DNA from: Haberlea rhodopensis
Lineage: Eukaryota; Streptophyta; Magnoliopsida; Lamiales; Gesneriaceae
NCBI GenBank assembly: GCA_907163345.1
Contig: CAJQUN010000052.1
Location: 682,001 to 746,000, forward strand
Length of the DNA: 64,000 nt
Reading direction: 5' to 3'
Shown here: positions 35,860 through 45,636 of the stretch, piece by piece
Layout of the letters: each line of letters starts with the position of its first letter
How positions within the stretch are numbered: the first letter of the stretch is position 1
Made by a program: the position numbers and the translations under genes
Notes under the pieces: model-generated
The model's database searches: none
What the model was told of the DNA's origin: nothing
The model's input: only the letters and a program-made list of their open reading frames with translations

Positions 35860-36310
35860 ATTAAAATATGTAGTACTCGTACCACAGTCAACAAGTTCAT
35901 CAACAACAAATTGAGCTTCACTGCACAAATTCTTGATTTTCCAAGTCAAATTCTCCCCTATCGAACCATCTTCTAATAAATCTGTCAAAAGAATGATTGA
36001 CTTGAGAAAAACTGCGTGTTCGAATCCAAATCTTCCAGCAAAATCTCGCCAGTCCTTAATCTGTCAACGTCTCATTCATTTCATTTCTTCACGACTTGGA
36101 GAAAATTGTTGTATTTTGATGAAACAAGTGTGAGAATTGAATTGTTAAAGATGGGCCCATGGTCACGATCCATCATTCCCCGTCATTCTCTCGGTTGATG
36201 TTTCTCTGAATGTAGTTTGTTATGGGACTTGGCCCAACACAATATATTTAAGTCCAAGCTCACTAAGTTTTCCACTAATTTATATCAAAACGAGTTCTGC
36301 TCTTTATTAA
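35860..36310. other. Intergenic DNA, possible old gene fragment
   Basis: The minus strand holds a short open stretch around 35988-35862 (LLEDGSIGENLTW, AQFVVDELVDCG) that looks protein-like. I do not recognise a family, and flanking frames are broken. Confidence 0.3.
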
Positions 36311-36318
36311 TAACCACA

Positions 36319-36555
36319 CCGCGGGGTGAACAAAATTTTGGTTTAACTAAAATAATCGATGAATCGAATTAGTTCAGAAATTGGGTTTTGATTTTTTTTA
36401 AATCGGCTGATTAGGTTTGATTTCAGTTTTCATTTTAAAAATATCGGTTAGCCGAATTCTATAAAATGTTAAAATATTATTTTAAAAAATTTAAATTTTT
36501 ATAAATCAAATATCTCATTATTTGATTATTTTTTTATTTTTAAAATCAAATCATC

Positions 36556-36598
<43 letters not shown>

Positions 36599-36677
36599 AA
36601 AAATATCAGTTAATTCGATTACCAACCGATAGTTTGTTCCGTTCGATCGGTGACCAAACCGACCGAATATTCACCCC
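36319..36677. mobile_element. Inverted-repeat element (GGGGTGAA ends)
   Basis: GGGGTGAAC near 36323 pairs with TTCACCCC ending at 36677. The possible 8-bp flanks TAACCACA (36311-36318) and TAACCAAA (36678-36685) agree at 7 of 8 bases, which fits the hAT superfamily. The interior has AATCGG/CCGATT words and a TA run (36563-36595). There is no coding capacity. Confidence 0.5.
36563..36595. repeat. (TA)n microsatellite
   Basis: An uninterrupted TA run of about 33 bp inside the preceding inverted-repeat element. Confidence 0.95.
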
Positions 36678-36685
36678 TAACCAAA

Positions 36686-37507
36686 ATGATATGATGGAGC
36701 ATTAATTGCATTAAAAATAATACATTTCAATTTAAAGTGAAATAATACAAGAATTCTAAAAAGTTCGATTTTTGAAATAAAACTGTTCAAACAATTGAAA
36801 TACAGATTAACTTCATTAATAGAGAGATTTTTGCTTTGTTGAGTGTGCCATATGATCATTCAAATATAATCTAGCTAGATTTGTTTCATTTCTAACTCTT
36901 TTTCGTCATCTTAATAAAAGCATTAAATAATTTAAAAATAGTTTCGGACAATTGGTAAAATTTAATAATAAAGTATCATTAGACTCTCTAATCAATGTAA
37001 AGAGAAAATTACAAAAAATGATCTCATAGAATAGATCATTTACAATAGTAGTCACAATTTTTTAGAACTAATCAAATATAATCATAAAAAATTAATTTTT
37101 TTAACAAAAGTATGCCAAATAAATATTTTATAAAATATAGTCTCATATAAATTATTTCTTTTAACAAAGTGGTCCCTAAACCCTTAACAAGACTTGTGAC
37201 TATTTTTGTTAAAAATAATTTTTATGAGACGATATTTAATAAAAAGAATTATATGAGATCATATTAATTAAAATTAATTTTTTTAGATTATATTTGATTA
37301 ATTTTAAAAGTTTAAAAATATTAAAAATATTTATATTTTATGAGGGTTTTTTGCAATTTACCCTCATTATAATTAGGAGTTGGTTGCCTTGATTGTCAAA
37401 TCGTTAAAGAGCTGTGATTACTAATGTCATTCACTTTTGTTAATGCAACCAAAGACAACCTTATACTATATAATGTAAACCAAGTATTAAATATGTCGAA
37501 ATATTCA
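36686..37507. other. AT-rich intergenic DNA
   Basis: No gene is seen. Between about 37010 and 37330 there are repeated phrases in both orientations (AGTCTCATATAAATTATTT versus its complement; AAAATTAATTTTTTTAA), suggesting an old fold-back repeat. Confidence 0.45.
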
Positions 37508-37925
37508 ATTTTTTTAGGATAAAAAGGGAATATATTAAGCTAAAACAACCAAATCAGCTATACACATTAATACAGAAATAAAGGACAAGACTCCAAAGAA
37601 GCAAGAATCTACCCAGAGTAAACTACACGTGCAACTAACATATGAGCCACCCGATTCGCTGATCGTCGGGGACGAATAACAAAACCATTAATATGATCAC
37701 AATAATCCCGGATAGAGGAGAAAATGGATGCTTCAAGATGAGAAGGAGTAGGTGAGGTGATAGCTTGCACAACCCGAGATGCATCAGATTCCACAGTACC
37801 ATGATCCCAATGGCGTTGTATAGCAATATTAATACCCTCTTGGATAGCCAGAAGTTCAGCAAACGATGGAGAAAAACAATCAGGGATGCGAACAACATGG
37901 ACCATCAATGAGAGGCCATCTAGGA
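37508..37925 (-). mobile_element. 5'-truncated LINE with RNase H domain
   Basis: A minus-strand frame (37908-37609, 99 codons) encodes the end of a plant LINE-type RNase H (RVT_3). Landmarks are AELLAIQEGI, VESDAS with the catalytic aspartate, and RRSANRVAHMLV near the C-terminus. About 100 bp further on, the minus strand ends in CCTAAAAAAATTG, a LINE-like A tail (T run at 37508-37515). The 5' part, including the endonuclease and RT, is missing, as is usual for LINE insertions. An alternative is an independent RNase H-like gene fragment. The tail favours a LINE. Confidence 0.7.
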
Positions 37926-38052
37926 TTCATACGGTGACACCTACACGGCGATATCGATTTTCAAAATTTTTAGATATGACACGACTGAGACACTATTGTA
38001 TATTTATATTTTTATATATATTAATCATATAAAAACAACAAAAATATCTTAC

Positions 38053-39818
38053 TGTTGGGTTTTGGAAACACGAATAATCTTGGTTTTGATGTTAACAAAA
38101 CTTAATATTGTGTTGCTAAGATATTTCATCAAGTGTGCAGTGAATAGATCATGATTAGGAGCTTGATGATTATCAAAGAAATGAGTTGAAGTAAACTAGA
38201 TCAGTAGACACAACCAATAGACCCCCGGCGCTGCTGACTAAATTGATCATATATCATAGCTCATATATGGAAACAACCTGCTTCCAAAGGGGTTGGATAG
38301 CCAACTCAATTTATTACAAGTTGTATTTCAGGCCAAAAAAACCTGATTCAAAGGTTTACATAACGAATACATGCATGCAAGAGTTTGCTAGTGCAAAGCG
38401 GAAACAGGAGCAGACAGAATGGAACAACTGTGGTATATTGGCCATAACTCACAGCTTGCTTATTGAAATGGAACGATTCGGTATGGGTTGTAAAGATAAG
38501 ATAAAGATCTACAAATCATCTTTAGAAGTTGAAGATTGAACCAGACGCTAAGATGGCCAAAAAGCTTCTGCAAGTCACGCCATGTGCAGACGAAATCAAC
38601 AAACTTACAGCATGAGCATCACCTTGTATTTTGAGCTTAACTCTCTCGTACAAATTCGAAATCGAGCGATTCTTGATTCCATAGAAAGCTAAGAAAATGG
38701 GCCACAATTTTCATTTTGATCACTTTGCCCAGAAATCAACGAATCAAGAGCCATAACCAAGAGAACAGAACAACAGACTTTGGACAGGAAGGTTGGCAGC
38801 AGACCTTGAGCAAGCGAACTTCGAGCACTAGAGTTCGACCAACCAGTAGACGTCGAAAGGTAGACCTTGATCAGTAGACTCAACCATTAAACATCGACCA
38901 GTATACTCGACCAGTATGGTTGGAAGTAAACTATTTGCTGAAGCACTTGACAAGTAAACACTAACAAGTAGACTCGATCAGTAGACGTCGACCAGCGGAC
39001 TAGACCAGTTACCCTATCGGAGCAAACAATAGACTTCCAAAAAACAGCCCAAAAAGCAGAATTTGATCATTGGAAGCTCGGGAAACTTACCAAAACTCTC
39101 ATAACGGCTATATTCGTGTATCTAACGTATATATCATTATTTGTGGCTATATATATGATTTTGAAGCTCAATAACACCTGATTTGAAGATCAATCAAAGC
39201 ATTCCAAATCAAACCCATTTGTGATTCAAATGGGGAACTTCAAAGACAAAATCTGCTAAATGAAGAGCACTCCCCAGATTTTATGCACCACTTCCCTTGT
39301 TATATCAGCTCTAGTTAGAGATCATTTGTGCATTTATATTCACTCTATTCATTGTGTTTGAGAGCTTAATAGATGAGTGAATATCATTGTAATGGTTGAT
39401 GATTTATCACAACCGAGAGGTCTTTGTATATGAGACATTAAAGAACATGCATAGCTGAGTTGCTAGGGGTTATAGTTGGATAGGAAATGTCCAACTGGAT
39501 CGGGTTTGTACAAAGAGTTGTATAAATCAAAGTCTTCTAGTGGAATCCTTCCATTATGTGCAAGAAGGGGAGACATAGAAGGATTACACAACATTCGAAC
39601 TTCCATAAACAAATGCTTGTGTATTTAATTTACTTGCATATTTTTAAATTCAATGGTTAATCGGTTTTAGAGCAGGTTATGTCGAGTGTCTTCCCTTCGG
39701 TTTAGAAATCGAACACTACATAATATCTTGATGCATCATTTCAAGAACACGAGCTATTGAAGCTCAAATTAGTTGAACTCGAATGTAAACTGGCCATCCA
39801 CCCCAATCGATCCTGACA
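38053..39818 (+). repeat. Solo LTR, SIRE/Maximus-like copia
   Basis: It starts TGTTGGGTTTTGG and ends CGATCCTGACA, 1766 bp, with a perfect duplication CTTAC (38048-38052 and 39819-39823). The opening with TTTTGATGTTAACAAAAC, the length and the non-coding nature are typical of SIRE/Maximus LTRs. No internal sequence is attached on either side, so it is a solo LTR. Confidence 0.9.
38838..39012. repeat. Degenerate CAGTAGAC-CGACC repeats in the solo LTR
   Basis: About ten imperfect copies of a 12-16 bp unit, consensus close to CGACCAGTAGACNT, occur within 175 bp. They sit in the middle of the LTR where regulatory repeats are common. The function is not known. Confidence 0.75.
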
Positions 39819-39823
39819 CTTAC

Positions 39824-41044
39824 CAAATTCAAAAATTAATTGTATCACATATACTAATACCAAATGTATATTATTTCAATTAACATAAAGTTTAACAAGC
39901 ACATCCAATAAAAGATAACACCAAAAATACTTTTATCAAATTCAAGAAGCATATAAATTAATGCATGTAATTGAAATCATCATAGTATCGAATATGCTAA
40001 CACCAAATGTATATTACATCAATTAAAACAAGATTTTAACAAACACGCCTAAATTTCATTTTAATCAAAACTTTTTAAGTTATACACTTAATCTCCAAAA
40101 ATGTCTTTTACGTGTCGGACACGCATCAAAGTATTTTATTAATTTTTTTTTTAAAATTAAGGACACACCAAATGGGGTGTCCGTCACGTGCCCGGGATTG
40201 TTCGATGTGTCGATGTTCTAGAAGTGTCTGGCATTGTACCGGGTGATTTTAGGAGTATCCGTACATCTTAGGAATCCTTACATACATATATACATACATA
40301 AAGCACATATAAGTCACATAGATCAGGTGCGCGGGAGCATGCGCGGGCGCGGTAATTTTCAAAAAAATTGAGTGCGGGTGCACTTTAATGCGCCTATTAA
40401 AAATCACATGTATTTATATATATACCTAATGCACATCATTTTTTACAAACTGGGATCATTATATATTATTTACAATATTAAATCCTTAACAAAATTGGCA
40501 TTTGCAGCTTTATCATTCTTAAAAAGCATTAAATTAGAGTATATGTTAACGTTTGCAGCTTCACAAAATGTTATAACCAATGATAAAACTTTTATCTTTA
40601 GAGTTCATTCTATTAATCATACAAAAAAACTCATGTTATGAAATTTATTATTATTTCCGCACTAAAAATGTTACAATTTCACAAATTTTATTATACTTTC
40701 TTTTATCAAATATTTGAATATTTCACATATGAATGTCTTTTAATGATGTCATTGTAGAATAGTATGTACTATATATCTAGTTATCATCTAACAGAATTAT
40801 CATACTAACACGAAGTGGCGGGGACCATGAAAATTCATTTGAGTCCAAGAAGTCTCAAAAAAAAAAAGTAAAATAATAAAGCGAGTTAAATTGGAGAATT
40901 AAGAATGTTTAACAATAGTGAACGACTTAGTGAGACGTAGTACGTGACTTAGTAAAACATGTAGAATTCCCTTTCCTGCTTTTGACACCACTCTCAGCTC
41001 TGAAACCGTGTTCTTCTCTCCCAATTTCTTCATCTTCCTCTTCC
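39824..41044. other. Intergenic DNA and Dof 5' region
   Basis: A patch at 40105-40260 contains GTGTCGGACACG-like and GTGTCCG words typical of a dispersed plant repeat, but boundaries are unclear. From about 40740 the sequence is likely Dof promoter and leader. TATA-like ACTATATATC lies at about 40768, and CT-rich leader sequence precedes the ATG. Confidence 0.4.
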
Positions 41045-42207
41045 ATGGATCAATGGCCACAGGTGAATCAATTTTCTTCATTTATAATTTTCTCTAATAA
41101 ATCAATTCATGTTGGCTTTAAAGCTCTCTTTTTACCAGTATGCATGCTTTACATGTATTTCACATCAAAGCCTTCACCTTTTCTTTTTCCTTTTTCCTTT
41201 TTTCTAGCTTGTTTTCTTCTTGCTGATTTGTTCATAATATATAGATCATGTCATTAATTTGTTGTTTATTGTTATCATACCTTAATTTGTTCCCTTTTTT
41301 TTATTGTTTTACAATTCCTTTTATATGTATATGCATCCACTTTTCTTGATCTGAAACTCATGATATATTTTTATTCTTCTTTTCTTAGGATATAGTGGTG
41401 AAACCAATGGAAGAAATAGTCACAAATACATGCCCAAAAGAAAGAAAAGTGAGACCTCACAAAGAACAAGCCTCGAACTGTCCAAGATGCAATTCTACCA
41501 ACACAAAGTTTTGTTATTACAATAATTACAGTCTCTCACAGCCAAGATATTTCTGCAAGACATGTAGAAGATATTGGACTGAAGGTGGATCTTTAAGACA
41601 CATCCCAGTTGGAGGAGGTTCAAAAAAGAACAAAAGATCTTCAATTTCATCCAAGAATTTAGCAGATGTGTCAACTCCTGATCAAATCCCGCAAAACCCT
41701 ACTAAAATCCAAGATCTAGCACAAGATCTCAACTTGGGATTTTCCACAATTACCACTCATGATTTCAAGACCATAACTGAGCTTATCCAAGTCCCAAGAT
41801 TTGAACATCAAGTTAAAGAATTGCACAACGGCCCTTCTTCTAGCGCTAATTCATCACCAGCTTTGGAACTGTTGAATGGGACCACAAGTACTTCAAAGGG
41901 TTTGATGAATTCAAGCTTCATGAGTATGCCTGTTATTGATCCAAACACAGTTTACTCATCAGGATTTTCCTTGCCTGAATTCAAACCTTCTCTCAGTTTT
42001 TCCTTGGATGGACTTGGAAGTAATTATGAGAATTTTCAAGGGGTACAAGAGACAGATGGAAAAATTCTTTTTCCTTATCAAGATTTGAATACTGAGGTTC
42101 CAACCAATACAGAAGATTCTGATGAGCAGAATAGATCAGATCTGATTGGAGATTCTACTGGGTATTGGAATGGAATGATAGGTGGTGGTGCTGGAGGAAC
42201 ATGGTAA
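41045..42207 (+). CDS. Dof zinc-finger transcription factor (DOF4.6/VDOF-like)
   Basis: A plant-specific nuclear factor that binds AAAG-type sites. There are two coding exons: a very short one (41045-41062, six codons MDQWPQ) and 41389-42207, joined by a GT-AG intron in phase 0. The product is 278 residues. The Dof finger is complete, C37-X2-C40-X21-C62-X2-C65, followed by RRYWTEGGSLRHIPVGGG and a basic KKNKRS stretch. Downstream are LAQDLNLGFS, a serine/asparagine-rich middle and a C-terminal GYWNGM near the end. The MDxWPQ opening with VVKPMEEIV, the intron position, and the QDLNLGFS and GYW(x)GM motifs recall the Arabidopsis DOF4.6 clade, linked to vascular tissue. That assignment is from memory of family features. 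The start is chosen because it gives the conserved N-terminus. Confidence 0.94.
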
Positions 42208-42211
42208 AGAT

Positions 42212-42214
<3 letters not shown>

Positions 42215-42271
<57 letters not shown>
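42215..42271. repeat. (TA)n microsatellite in Dof 3' UTR
   Basis: About 57 bp of uninterrupted TA begin eight bases after the Dof stop codon, so the tract is very probably transcribed within the 3' UTR. Confidence 0.95.
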
Positions 42272-42272
<1 letters not shown>

Positions 42273-42801
42273 CTGCAAAATAATTAGAAAATAATCTGAT
42301 CATATGCGTGAATTTCTTGAAAAAAACAAAAAGATAAACAGACACTAACATATGGGGAACCAGGGTTTATTTCTAATGTCCTCTCTTTTCTTCTTAATCT
42401 AATTAAACTCCATTAACATTATGTTTCGAGTATGATGGAGTTTGAAGCTTGTTTTAGAAATGGCTTCAGTATACTGTTACGAGATATATACTGCGTACTG
42501 ATTGAGGAAAGGAAGGATTCAAACCCTGATTTTTGAAGGGTGACAGGAAATTTATTGATGTTGGGGATTATTAGTACAAAATTCTTGTATCAAGAAAAGA
42601 GAGGTAGGAGAGAAATTAGCTACGGTTAATCTCCTGTTTAATTCGTTTGGATTCTTAACAAAAGTTTGTATTGAGTTTTGTGATGACAATTAATTATTCT
42701 AGTTTCATGCATTTATTTAGTTAGAACTTTTGATTTATAATTTGTCCAGATTAAAACTTTGGTGTTGGGTTGGGAGGATACGTAAAGTTGGTTATCCAGG
42801 G
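42272..42801. other. Dof 3' flank
   Basis: Likely 3' UTR and terminator of the Dof gene. No distinct polyadenylation signal stands out, and there is no other gene. Confidence 0.4.
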
Positions 42802-42810
42802 CATGGTTGG

Positions 42811-43273
42811 GTTTTTAAAACAAAAAAAAAAAATTAACCCAAAAAAATTTTATTCATCAAAATAACTCCTTTTTTTAAAGTTTTTACCAACATAACCTAG
42901 GACACCATCTAGGATAATAACTCCACTATCTACTTGTTGGAATGTTGATTGAATCTTCAAATACTTCTGGATGTATCATGGAGAAGAATGAGATTGTTGG
43001 ATAGATGATACATTCATTTGTCGTGGTTGTGTCTACTATACTAACTGATACTTCTTATCTCATTGGTATCTCATCCTCTTGATTACAGTTGTTTCTGACA
43101 TTCATAAACAAGATGACGTCTTCAATAAAGTGTTTATTTTATGTGAAGTCGTTGATAACTACTTCACCAAAAGGGTCCTCCTAGATGACACCATAAGTAA
43201 TTTTGGTAAAAATTTTCAAAATTGTTAATTTGATAAATAATAAATTTTTTTGGTTTTAAAAATTAGAAAACCC
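42811..43273. mobile_element. Internally deleted Mutator-like derivative
   Basis: Inverted ends of about 90 bp (AAAAAAATTTTATTCATC, GTTTTTACCAA and GACACCATCTAGGA on the left, their complements on the right) enclose non-coding DNA. Flanking 9-mers CATGGTTGG (42802-42810) and TATGGTTGG (43274-43282) match at 8 of 9, as expected for a MULE duplication. The middle (about 43040-43110: ACTGATACTTCTTATCTCAT, ATTACAGTTGTTTCTGACAT) resembles 14277-14340 of the larger MULE, so this is a small relative of it. Confidence 0.7.
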
Positions 43274-43282
43274 TATGGTTGG

Positions 43283-43781
43283 GGTATTTTAAATTAATCA
43301 ATACATCATTTCTCCATTTTTATTAAATATCAATTTTCATGAATTACACGTATATCCTACTTAAATCAAATATTTCAGATTTTATATTAATATCATATCA
43401 TATATGACATGCCAAACATCAAATTATTCTAGCTACCAACTTTCAAACAATTACCTTATAAAATATTATGTACACGATTTGGATCCACTTATACTTGAAC
43501 TTAATATTAAAATATAATATATAATTTAAAAAATATAAATCATTAAAATAATTATTTTAAATTAATTATATTAAATTAATCTAAATAAGACCCGAGTCCG
43601 TTTGAGTATTTTCCAACACCTTAGTATGAAAGACCAATTCAAGATTCCAGTAGTGTGATGATTACTACTCCATCCCAATGACTTCTTTTTTCAAGCTGAG
43701 AAACCCTACTTTTTTAGGTCTTTGAATGGGTCCTAAAAAACAATCTCCTTGGTAACCGTGCTTAGGGAATAATCTCCGGTC
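43283..43781. other. AT-rich intergenic DNA
   Basis: No gene or defined repeat is recognised. Confidence 0.5.
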
Positions 43782-43934
43782 GGTTTGTTTGATGATGTCC
43801 TTAAGATCAGTGCCCTTAGGAGCATCATCACCGTTCATTTGGAATCTTTTTTTTTAAAAGAAAAAAAAAATTCTATATGGTTGGTGGATGATGCCCCTAA
43901 GGACAGTGCCTCTCAGGGTAGCAACAAACAAACC
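43782..43934. mobile_element. MITE with GGTTTGTTTG inverted ends
   Basis: GGTTTGTTTG at the left is mirrored by CAAACAAACC at the right, 153 bp apart. Inside, GATGATGTCCTTAAG and GCATCATCA are paired with GGATGATGCCCCTAAGG. It matches the family member at 10142. Target duplication is not clear. Confidence 0.7.
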
Positions 43935-44379
43935 TCTCCAGTCGACTTACTCGTTTATATATTCTTAGATTAGATATACAAATCAAGATTCTGTTACTAT
44001 TTTTATCTATTTATTTTTAAAAAAAATAATAGTAAAAACAATAAAATAAAATATTTAAATTTAATTTTTTTATTTGAAAAGAAGATAAACAATTTTAAAA
44101 GCAATAATAAACATCCAACTTATTGATTTGTCAAAAATTCTTAAAATAACTGAACATGCATATTTCTTGTTCTTTGCTGTAAAGCACTTTGTGGGGGCGT
44201 CAAATGCCACGCGCGGAAGAGGAGCGGGCAAAAATTAATCCGTACGTACCCCATTGCGGTCCCATGGAACATGATGTCTAAATAAATAAGTGATGCAATT
44301 CTATGAAAAATATCGTTTTCCAAATAAGTAATTTACACATATGTAGTTTGAAAATATGCAAATTACTCATACAATTTTC
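43935..44379. other. Intergenic DNA
   Basis: Nothing supportable is seen apart from A/T runs. Confidence 0.4.
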
Positions 44380-44700
44380 TAAATATATGGTTTACCTCCT
44401 GTTATTTGAAAATAGACAGTTAAATCTTTGTGAATTGTGAATATGTGCAAAACACACATCCGTGTATGATATTTGAATGGGATATTGTGCTATGTTTTTC
44501 AAAATACAGAGAATAAAATGTTTATTTACAAAACACATTGGGTATGTGCTTATTAACGATACAAGATGTAGGCAAAATGCACATTTGCAAAACAACAGGG
44601 GTTAGAGTGTCTATTAGCGATACAACACGAGGTATGTCTATTTACAAATCACGGGAGAGTGGATAAATAGCCTATTAATGATACAATAATGGGATAAATT
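44380..44700. repeat. Degenerate minisatellite, about 50-60 bp period
   Basis: Phrases such as TATTTACAAAACACA, TATTTACAAATCACGGG, CTATTAGCGATACAACA, CTTATTAACGATACAAGA and CTATTAATGATACAATA recur in order at intervals of about 50-60 bp, indicating four to six worn tandem units. There is no coding signal. Confidence 0.55.
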
Positions 44701-45321
44701 ATCATTGACTCCAAAAATGGATGTACAATCAGGCAAGCGAGGTCCTATCTTAATTTTTTTTACACCTAAAATTACATTTTGTTCTCTAAAATTTTTTGGT
44801 ACCGTGATCTTGGATTCTAATCCGCGCTGTATATAGTTGTAATTAACGGTGATTGGCTGAAACAGAAACCTGAAATCTGATGTATTGATTAAATAATTTC
44901 CTGTGTAATAGCAAGTATGAAAATTACATATCAAATTTCATAGATTTAAATATTAAACGTCCGGGAATATTTTCAGAACTCGGCAGCGAAATCTGGAATA
45001 TGTTGCACATATCAATATCTATGACATGTTTCAGTACCACAAAGTCCAATTTTTATCCCTTGTAATGAATTTTTAAATAAAAGCCTGAAGACCATATAAA
45101 TTCACTTATTTAATTACAGCTCTATTATAAAAAAAATTACAATTATGAGAACAACTGCCTTGATATGATAAAGTGCATTGCTACAAAAATAAATTTTAAA
45201 ACAACTATAGAAATTGATAATAAGAAACAAGAACGATTAAGATCAGAATCACACTTCATCCCACCGAAAATAACACACATCGAACTAATTGAACCCAAAT
45301 TAACCTAACTAATCAATATTC
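44701..45321. other. Intergenic DNA
   Basis: No gene or repeat was recognised. The last five bases are the target duplication TATTC of the next element. Confidence 0.4.
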
Positions 45322-45539
45322 TGTTGGGATTAATAATTTAAAATTGGGTTTAATTGATAAAAACCCAATAATTATTATTAATTTTGTTAATGAGAACAAA
45401 ATTATGGTAAGTTAATTATGAATAGTCAATTAGGCTAAAGAAATCAGACATTGAGAAAATGAGACACTTATGATTTGTTTATAATGAAATACAAATCAAT
45501 AGAGTGTAGTTAAGTAGAAAAGATGGGTGCCCCTCGAGC

Positions 45540-45625
45540 GTCGTCCGTCCGTCCGCTCGGCTCAGCTCGGCTCGTCTCGTCTCGTCTCGTCTCGACTCGA
45601 CTAGACTAGACTAGCCTCGCCGCGG
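45540..45625. repeat. GC-rich CTCGT/CTCGG simple repeat
   Basis: GTCCGTCCGTCC is followed by a CTCGGCTCAGCTCGG series, (TCTCG)n, then ACTCGACTAGACTAG. This pentanucleotide-like track inside the outer solo LTR is much more GC-rich than its surroundings. It ends 11 bp before the inserted LTR. Confidence 0.85.
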
Positions 45626-45636
45626 CGCGACAGCCC

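Noticed and set aside
35800..35988. Minus-strand frame LLEDGSIGENLTW...
   Set aside because: It looks somewhat protein-like but matches no family I know, is short and partly overlaps the TRIM LTR; not called as a gene.
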